This document shows positions 22,675 to 26,769 of a stretch of DNA of 26,769 bases, in pieces. The stretch is from Candidatus Iainarchaeum sp. (GTDB taxonomy: Archaea; Iainarchaeota; Iainarchaeia; Iainarchaeales; JAAZKV01), in NCBI GenBank assembly GCA_028691435.1, contig JAQUZG010000004.1, forward strand, positions 7,416 to 34,184. Direction: 5' to 3'. The translations under genes and the position numbers were made by a program. Positions within the stretch are counted from its first letter, which is position 1; each line of letters opens with the position of its first letter. Under the pieces are notes generated by a model that was not told the DNA's origin, did not search any database, and was given only the letters and a program-made list of their open reading frames with translations.

Positions 22675-22791
22675 AAGTTCACCTTTTGATTAGGTGCATT
22701 CATGTTGAATGCGCCATCGAACACGCCGGACGAAATCGGCGATTCACAGCATAAATTGCATTCTGGTGTTGTTATTAGGTGGTAAATCATA
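22626..22791. repeat. 50-bp perfect direct repeat of the radical SAM 5' end flanking a 66-bp GC-richer insert
   Basis: 22626-22675 and 22742-22791 are identical over 50 bp. The left copy is the start of the radical SAM gene (16 codons plus one base each side); the right copy lies upstream, with its own AAGTGAT site and TATA-like run. The 66 bp between (22676-22741) contain 33 G/C by hand count, far above the surrounding AT-rich sequence. They hold two hairpins: GGTGCATTCA/TGAATGCGCC with loop TGT, and CGCCG/CGGCG with an eight-base loop. Same layout as at 2124-2252. Confidence 0.88.
22671..22790 (-). CDS. 39-residue leader/duplicate ORF coupled to the radical SAM gene
   Basis: ATG 22790 is preceded by AAAGTGAT with three-base spacing and a TATA-like AAATATATTTAA about 25-30 bases upstream. 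Residues 1-16 (MIYHLITTPECNLCCE) equal the N-terminus of the radical SAM enzyme, including two of its three cluster cysteines. Residues 17-39 come from the GC-rich insert and begin SPISSGVFDGAF. The ORF stops at TGA 22671-22673, overlapping the enzyme's ATG (ATGA), and the enzyme's Shine-Dalgarno site lies within it. It may be a translational leader, an accidental duplicate of the start, or, less likely, a peptide substrate. Expression is plausible from the signals but unproven. Confidence 0.5.
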   Translation of the reverse strand: MIYHLITTPECNLCCESPISSGVFDGAFNMNAPNQKVNL

Positions 22792-22850
22792 TAATCACTT
22801 TAATTATATTTATTAAATATATTTTATTTAAATAAATTCTTAAATTTAGT

Positions 22851-23750
22851 TTAATTAAACTTTTTTTTAAAATCAATATTTTTAGTATATTCTTCAAGTC
22901 CTTTTCTATTTCCTATTTTTTCTTTTTTTGAATTTTTAATATAACTTGTAAGTGAAAATTTTCTAAACCAAATTGGTGTATTATTATTTATTTCAGGACC
23001 CCCAATACATCCCCCATTACAAAATAAAATATCATAAAATTTTTTTTCTTTATTATTTTCAAGATTAGTTAAAATTTCTTTTAAATTTTTACAGCCATCA
23101 CAAATAACAATTTCATTTTCAGTTAAAATATTTTTTGATTTCATAGTTTTACTTAACCCTCCAGAAGTGGGATAAATTTTTGTATAGTCATTATAAAATC
23201 TATCAAATAAATGTGAACAATTTTTTGGAATAACTTTTTCTTTTTCAATCAAGTCTTTCATTTCTTTAAAAGTTATTGTTTCTTCAATTAATCCACTATT
23301 TTTACATTCAATTTTTTTAGATAAACAAGGACTCAAAAAAACAATTTTTGAATTTGGGAAATTTGTCTTTAAAATTTTTGCCATTGTAATAACTGGGCTA
23401 TCAAAAGGCATCAAATATTTTGTTAAATTTTGAAATTGTGCTTTAATTAAATTAACGCAAGTTGGACATGCGCTTGATATAAAAAAATCTTGTTTATTTT
23501 TATTTTCTAAAATGTAGTCATGATAATTTTTATTAACAATTTTTGCACCAAATGTTAATTCGCTGACATATGCAAAACCAAGTCCTTTCATTAAAGGTAC
23601 AAATGTTTTGTAATTAAAATCTATAACAAATGATGGTGCTACCATTAAACAAAGTTCTTTTTCATTTTTTAATAAGTCAAGTACTTTAATTTGAGAAGAA
23701 GAATAATTTTTATTATCTACTTTAATATTAGACTTAATTTGATTGCTCAT
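22851..23750 (-). CDS. [FeFe]-hydrogenase-like H-domain protein (minimal)
   Basis: 299 residues from ATG 23750, chosen because a TATA run (TTATAAACT, about 23771-23784) lies 27 bases upstream; ATG 23765 is too close to it. The whole protein corresponds to the catalytic H-domain (Fe_hyd_lg_C) with no N-terminal ferredoxin domains. All three H-cluster loops are present: L1 SSACPTC with Cys95; L2 SPCLSKKIE with Cys142 in CxxKxxE; L3 CNGGCIGGPE with Cys244 and Cys248. SPVITMAKILK (119-128) and TSGGL (195-199) are further family blocks. The proton-relay cysteine next to the L1 ligand is Ala94, and the Met of MPC is Ser140, changes known from sensory-type or low-activity members. The active enzyme needs HydEFG maturases, absent here. 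It may be a minimal hydrogenase, a sensor, or a NARF-like Fe-S protein. Confidence 0.85.
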   Translation of the reverse strand: MSNQIKSNIKVDNKNYSSSQIKVLDLLKNEKELCLMVAPSFVIDFNYKTFVPLMKGLGFAYVSELTFGAKIVNKNYHDYILENKNKQDFFISSACPTCVNLIKAQFQNLTKYLMPFDSPVITMAKILKTNFPNSKIVFLSPCLSKKIECKNSGLIEETITFKEMKDLIEKEKVIPKNCSHLFDRFYNDYTKIYPTSGGLSKTMKSKNILTENEIVICDGCKNLKEILTNLENNKEKKFYDILFCNGGCIGGPEINNNTPIWFRKFSLTSYIKNSKKEKIGNRKGLEEYTKNIDFKKKFN

Positions 23751-23782
23751 CAATAAAATAATCATTTTTTAGTTTATAATAT

Positions 23783-25018
23783 TTACTTTTTTAAATTTTT
23801 AACATATTTATAAACTAAGTCATTTGGTCTTACTCTATCATTTACTTTTATTCCAATTAATTGGCCTTTTTTTGCATTTTTAATTTCATGATGATTAATT
23901 TGCATTGAAGAAACGGGCTGTTCAATAAATGTTGTCACACCTTCAATTATTATTTCTTCTCCAATATTTAAATCTTCAATTAAACTAATTTCACAGACAT
24001 TTATTTTTGTATAATATTTTTTTACAAAACCAATATGTTTTCTTTTTTGTGTTTGATTACTGCCTTGAATATTTGTAATATCTTTTTTAGTTGGTTGACC
24101 TAAGAAAAAACCTGTTGAAAATTTCCTATTATATACTTTGCCAAGTTCAATATTCCAATAGTCTATTTTTTCTTTAGTATAAGTTTTATCTTTTATTGAT
24201 TTGATTGCTTCACTATAACATCTTGATACTGTTGCAACATAATCGCTTGGCTTTGTTCGCCCCTCGACCTTTAAAGAAATTACTCCACTTTTTATAATTT
24301 CATCTAAAATTTCAATAGTTTTCATATCTTTTGCAGAAAGAATAGTGTTTCCTTGTATTAAAATTTCTTTTTCTTCATAATTTGGTTTGTCTCCATCTAA
24401 GAAAAATGCGCGTCTACATGGTTGAAGACAAGCCCCTTTATTTGCACTTCTACCAAATAATTCATGACTTAAAAAACATCTTCCAGAAACACTGATACAC
24501 ATTGCGCCATGTATGAAACATTCAATTTCAATGTTAATTTTTTTTGCATAGGTGCAAATTTTTTTTATTTGATCTAATTTTAATTCTCTTGCAAGAACAA
24601 CTCTACTTGCTCCAAGTTTTTTTATTTCTTTAAGTGCGATTGAATTAGCAATTGACATTTGTGTACTAATATGAATTTCTAAGTTGTGCTTTTTTGCTAA
24701 GTTAATTACGGCTAAGTCTGAACAAATGATCGCATCAACTTTTGCTAATTTTGCTTTTCTTAAAATAGTTTCAATTTTTTTTAATTCATTATCAAAAATA
24801 ATTGTATTTAATGCTAAATATCCTTTAACATTATTTTTATGCAAATAATTCATTAGTTTCTTTAATTCATTTAATTTAAAATTTGTGCCAAGATCTCGCA
24901 TATTGTATCCTTTTACTCCAAAATAAATTGCATTAGCCCCATTTTTGACTGCTGCAATAGCACATTTAAAATCTCCAGCACCAACAAGTAATTCAGGATT
25001 TATCTTTTTCTTGTTCAT
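23783..25018 (-). CDS. Peptidase U32-family protein (probable RNA hydroxylation type)
   Basis: 411 residues. The U32 signature is complete: ECFIHGAMCISVSGRCFLS near residues 165-183 fits E-x-F-x2-G-[SA]-[LIVM]-C-x4-G-x-C-x-[LIVM]-S. Two more cysteines in GACLQPCRR complete the four expected to hold an Fe-S cluster. The N-terminal TIM-barrel-like part starts PELLVGAGDF and contains YFGVKGYNMRD; SLKVEGRTK and a C-terminal beta domain follow. Although named peptidases, characterised bacterial members (TrhP, RlhA) install hydroxyl groups on tRNA or rRNA, with prephenate implicated. The start is ATG 25018, with a TATA-like GTTTAAAA about 27 bases upstream. It probably heads the minus-strand cluster, though the next gene has its own TATA box overlapping this stop codon. 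Confidence 0.93.
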   Translation of the reverse strand: MNKKKINPELLVGAGDFKCAIAAVKNGANAIYFGVKGYNMRDLGTNFKLNELKKLMNYLHKNNVKGYLALNTIIFDNELKKIETILRKAKLAKVDAIICSDLAVINLAKKHNLEIHISTQMSIANSIALKEIKKLGASRVVLARELKLDQIKKICTYAKKINIEIECFIHGAMCISVSGRCFLSHELFGRSANKGACLQPCRRAFFLDGDKPNYEEKEILIQGNTILSAKDMKTIEILDEIIKSGVISLKVEGRTKPSDYVATVSRCYSEAIKSIKDKTYTKEKIDYWNIELGKVYNRKFSTGFFLGQPTKKDITNIQGSNQTQKRKHIGFVKKYYTKINVCEISLIEDLNIGEEIIIEGVTTFIEQPVSSMQINHHEIKNAKKGQLIGIKVNDRVRPNDLVYKYVKNLKK

Positions 25019-25089
25019 TAATTATTAGTTTATAATTTCTATTTTTAAACATTATTAATTGGTAGATTGTACTTTGTTTGTTTTAATTA

Positions 25090-25109
25090 TTAGTTAGTTA
25101 GTTAGTTAG
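25090..25109. repeat. Five tandem TTAG units
   Basis: Five exact TTAG copies lie between the divergent U32 and DUF2203 genes, about 40 bases before the DUF2203 TATA box. A tetranucleotide microsatellite can change in copy number by slippage and so alter promoter spacing. The rest of this 159-base gap holds two AT-rich promoters. Confidence 0.7.
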
Positions 25110-25147
25110 TTTAAGTGTTTAATGATTTGTTTGATATTGTGAAGTAT

Positions 25148-25157
25148 ATTTATAAAC
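25148..25157 (+). promoter_or_regulatory. TATA box of the DUF2203 gene
   Basis: ATTTATAAAC lies about 25 bases before ATG 25178, with no ribosome-binding site between, as in other leaderless genes of this window. Confidence 0.5.
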
Positions 25158-25177
25158 TATTTTAACTTAATTCATTT

Positions 25178-25606
25178 ATGAATAAAATATATTTTTCACT
25201 AAATGATGCAAATGAATATATTTTGGCAAAACGGTATTTGCTTGATAAATTAGTTCAACTAAGGGATGAGCTTGATTTACTTGATAATACTAAACTTGAA
25301 GTTGATGATGATAATTTAGAAAATTTATTACTTGAAGTAGAATTAAACAAAAATTTCCATGAAAAAAATTTAGAACTTTATAAAATAATCGGACTTTTGA
25401 TAAAAGATGGATGTATTGTTAGAGATCTTGAAAAAATGGAAATTGATTTTTATTCAAAATTTGGCGGAAAAGACATAATCTTTTGTTATACTCCTGAAGA
25501 TGAGAAAATATTATATTGGCATGAAATTAATCAAAACTATGAAAACAAGCAATCTATAAAAGAAATAGAACAAAGTTATTTTGAAACATTATCTAAGTTA
25601 AAATAA
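25178..25606 (+). CDS. DUF2203-family protein
   Basis: 142 residues, the usual size. The N-terminus (YFSLNDANEYI followed by charged helices) matches the F-T-x-x-E-A-N start of DUF2203. The signature C-terminal block is clear: DGCIVRDLEKMEIDFYSKFG, then a V/I-x-F-C-Y strand (IIFCYTPEDEKILYWHEI) with the conserved Trp-His. The family is widespread in bacteria and archaea and has no established function; a helical bundle with a C-terminal beta part is expected. No signal peptide, so cytosolic. It is monocistronic, leaderless, and precedes the RNA polymerase operon by about 200 bases. Confidence 0.85.
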   Translation: MNKIYFSLNDANEYILAKRYLLDKLVQLRDELDLLDNTKLEVDDDNLENLLLEVELNKNFHEKNLELYKIIGLLIKDGCIVRDLEKMEIDFYSKFGGKDIIFCYTPEDEKILYWHEINQNYENKQSIKEIEQSYFETLSKLK

Positions 25607-25805
25607 CTAGTTTTAGCAAATTACTGGCTTGTTACTCAAAACATATTTATTAACTTTTCTTTTTCACACCCACAACACTTTTAAAGCTTTCTTATTTAAA
25701 TTAATTTAATCAATATTGATTTTTGGGGCAATCTTTTGGTTTTAATAAAATTTTTAATTTTTTAATACCTTAATTAACCCATAAATAAATTTGCCTGGTG
25801 ATAAT
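25607..25805 (+). promoter_or_regulatory. Intergenic region and promoter upstream of rpoH
   Basis: 199 bases without a gene. It contains CTGGCTTGTTACTC (25624-25637), shared with 5365-5378, followed by a TATA-like ATATTTATT (25643-25651). Then come a perfect 14-base palindrome AATCAATATTGATT (25708-25721) and a second AT-rich TATA-like run near 25757-25767. Transcription of the polymerase operon could begin at either. No tRNA, CRISPR or hairpin terminator with a T-run was recognised. Confidence 0.4.
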
Positions 25806-26033
25806 TTGGTTGAAGAAAGACACTATTTAGTTCCTGAACATGTTTTAATCCCTAAAGAGAACGCTAAAGAATTAATGAAAGAACTTGGGATTGAAATTGC
25901 GTCATTGCCTAGAATTTCAAAATCTGATCCTGCTGTTAAACAATTAAAAGCAGAATCTGGTGATGTGGTAAAAATCATTCGTGATTCTATTACTGCAGGA
26001 CAAACAACATATTATAGATTAGTAATAAAGTAA
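25806..26033 (+). CDS. rpoH: DNA-directed RNA polymerase subunit H (Rpo5)
   Basis: 75 residues if started at TTG 25806. This start follows GGTGAT (25797-25802) by three bases, the same spacing as GGTGAT-ATA-ATG at 13130; an in-frame TTG at 25791 would add five residues but has no ribosome site. The protein matches the C-terminal assembly domain of eukaryotic Rpb5: HYLVPEHVLIP, then LGIEIASLPRISKSDPAVKQ, then SGDVVKIIRDS and YYRLVIK at the end. Archaeal RpoH is of this size and contacts the downstream DNA jaw of the polymerase. It is directly followed by rpoB, the standard archaeal H-B order. No ATG start exists. Confidence 0.95.
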   Translation: MVEERHYLVPEHVLIPKENAKELMKELGIEIASLPRISKSDPAVKQLKAESGDVVKIIRDSITAGQTTYYRLVIK

Positions 26034-26113
26034 AATTTACTTTAAAATAATTAAATGATAATAGAATTATCAAAATTATTGTATTTATAAAAAATAAATT
26101 GGAAGTGAAATAA

Positions 26114-26769
26114 ATGGGTTGGGAATTGTTAGATTCATATTTAAGAAATAAAAACATTGCACAAATGGAAGTTGATTCATTTAATCAATTTGTTAATAAA
26201 AGTTTAAGTGAAATTGTTGAAGAAAATAAAGATATTGTTCCAAAAATTGAAGAAGTAAGAATTGAATTATCTAATATTGAAATTGAAAAACCAAAAATCA
26301 TTGAAGCTGATGGTTCTCCAAAAGAAGTTTTTTATCCAATGGAAGCAAGACTTAGAAATAGAACTTATTCTGGTCCAATTTATTTAACAATGAGATTATT
26401 TAGAAGAGATGTTGAACAAGATGCAAGAAGAACATGTATTGGTGATTTACCAATAATGCTTAAATCAAGTAAATGTTGGCTTGATGGTTTAAATGAAAAT
26501 GAATTAGTTGAAGCTGGTGAAGATCCAAAAGATTTTGGTGGATATTTTATTGTAAATGGTAGTGAAAAATCATTAATGACTCAAGAAGTATTGTCAAGTG
26601 ATAGAGTATTAATTTCAGAAAGTGATAAAGGAGTAAGTGCTGAAGTAATTTCAACTAAAGGTGCTTTTAAAGGAAGAGTAAGAGTTACAAGGAGTCCAGA
26701 AGGAATGCTTTATTGTACATTTCCAACTTCTCCAAGAAAATTGCAATTAGTTTCTTTATTTAAAGCTCT
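26114..26769 (+). CDS. rpoB: DNA-directed RNA polymerase subunit B, N-terminal part (runs off window)
   Basis: 218 codons translated by hand from ATG 26114, preceded by GGAAGTGA (26101-26108). The protein starts MGWELLDSYLRNKNIAQMEV and contains the archaeal Rpo2 N-terminal blocks: SFNQFV, PMEARLRNRTYSGPIYL, DLPIMLKSSKCWL and the hallmark GGYFIVNGSEK, followed by VLSSDRVLI. This is the lobe/protrusion of the second-largest polymerase subunit. Whether the gene is full-length rpoB or split into B'' and B' cannot be told from this window. An 80-base gap after rpoH contains a small GATAAT/ATTATC stem and its own TATA-like run, so rpoB may have an extra promoter. Confidence 0.96.
   Translation, partial: MGWELLDSYLRNKNIAQMEVDSFNQFVNKSLSEIVEENKDIVPKIEEVRIELSNIEIEKPKIIEADGSPKEVFYPMEARLRNRTYSGPIYLTMRLFRRDVEQDARRTCIGDLPIMLKSSKCWLDGLNENELVEAGEDPKDFGGYFIVNGSEKSLMTQEVLSSDRVLISESDKGVSAEVISTKGAFKGRVRVTRSPEGMLYCTFPTSPRKLQLVSLFKA

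Noticed and set aside
22702..22785. Plus-strand short ORF through the GC-rich insert (starting MLNAPSNTPDE)
   Set aside because: It has no ribosome site or promoter and runs antisense into the duplicated radical SAM start; the minus-strand leader ORF explains the region better.
25708..25721. Operator call for the palindrome AATCAATATTGATT upstream of rpoH
   Set aside because: Short AT-only palindromes are expected often in such AT-rich DNA; mentioned in the intergenic entry but not supported as a binding site.

Overview
The window is a gene-dense, strongly AT-rich stretch of an archaeal chromosome. Archaeal markers are nascent polypeptide-associated complex (NAC), RNA polymerase subunits H and B, a Hel308-type helicase, a class III (pilin-like) signal peptide, and a tRNA-Asp with an archaeal bulge-helix-bulge intron. 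TATA boxes sit about 27 bases before leaderless start codons, and GGTGA-type Shine-Dalgarno sites are used mainly inside operons. Base composition, short intergenic gaps, many small orphan proteins and large Asn/Ser-rich surface proteins suggest a DPANN lineage; this is inference, since no rRNA is present.

Layout. 1-2560: end-truncated FKBP/SlyD-type prolyl isomerase, divergent membrane-anchored orphan, then NAC on the minus strand. 2600-5300: a surface protein with a class III signal peptide and GLUG repeats, then two orphan genes. 5360-5930: an operon of three tiny genes. 6043-8124: Hel308-like helicase. 8262-17262: a tightly spaced three-gene operon encoding about 3,000 residues of envelope protein. 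17259-19603: metallo-beta-lactamase-fold hydrolase, a thioredoxin-CcdA fusion and a lipoprotein. 19712-21537: intron-containing tRNA-Asp, small coiled-coil protein, RsmB/NSUN-type m5C methyltransferase and a basic orphan. 21541-25018 (minus strand): U32-family protein, a stripped-down [FeFe]-hydrogenase H-domain protein, and a radical SAM/SPASM enzyme preceded by a 39-codon leader ORF. 25178-26769: DUF2203 protein, then rpoH and the start of rpoB.

Most unusual are two loci with the same layout: a perfect direct repeat of a gene end (32 bp of the NAC 3' end; 50 bp of the radical SAM 5' end) flanking a 65-66 bp insert with two hairpins. At the radical SAM locus this creates a short ORF that repeats the enzyme's first 16 residues, including two of its three cluster cysteines, and whose stop overlaps the enzyme's start codon. 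The hydrogenase-like protein keeps all four H-cluster cysteines but lacks the proton-relay cysteine and any accessory Fe-S domain.

The envelope genes, the thioredoxin-CcdA fusion and the cysteine-rich stalk of the 563-residue protein together suggest an extracytoplasmic disulfide economy supporting a large surface structure. No transposase, CRISPR array, rRNA or origin was found.
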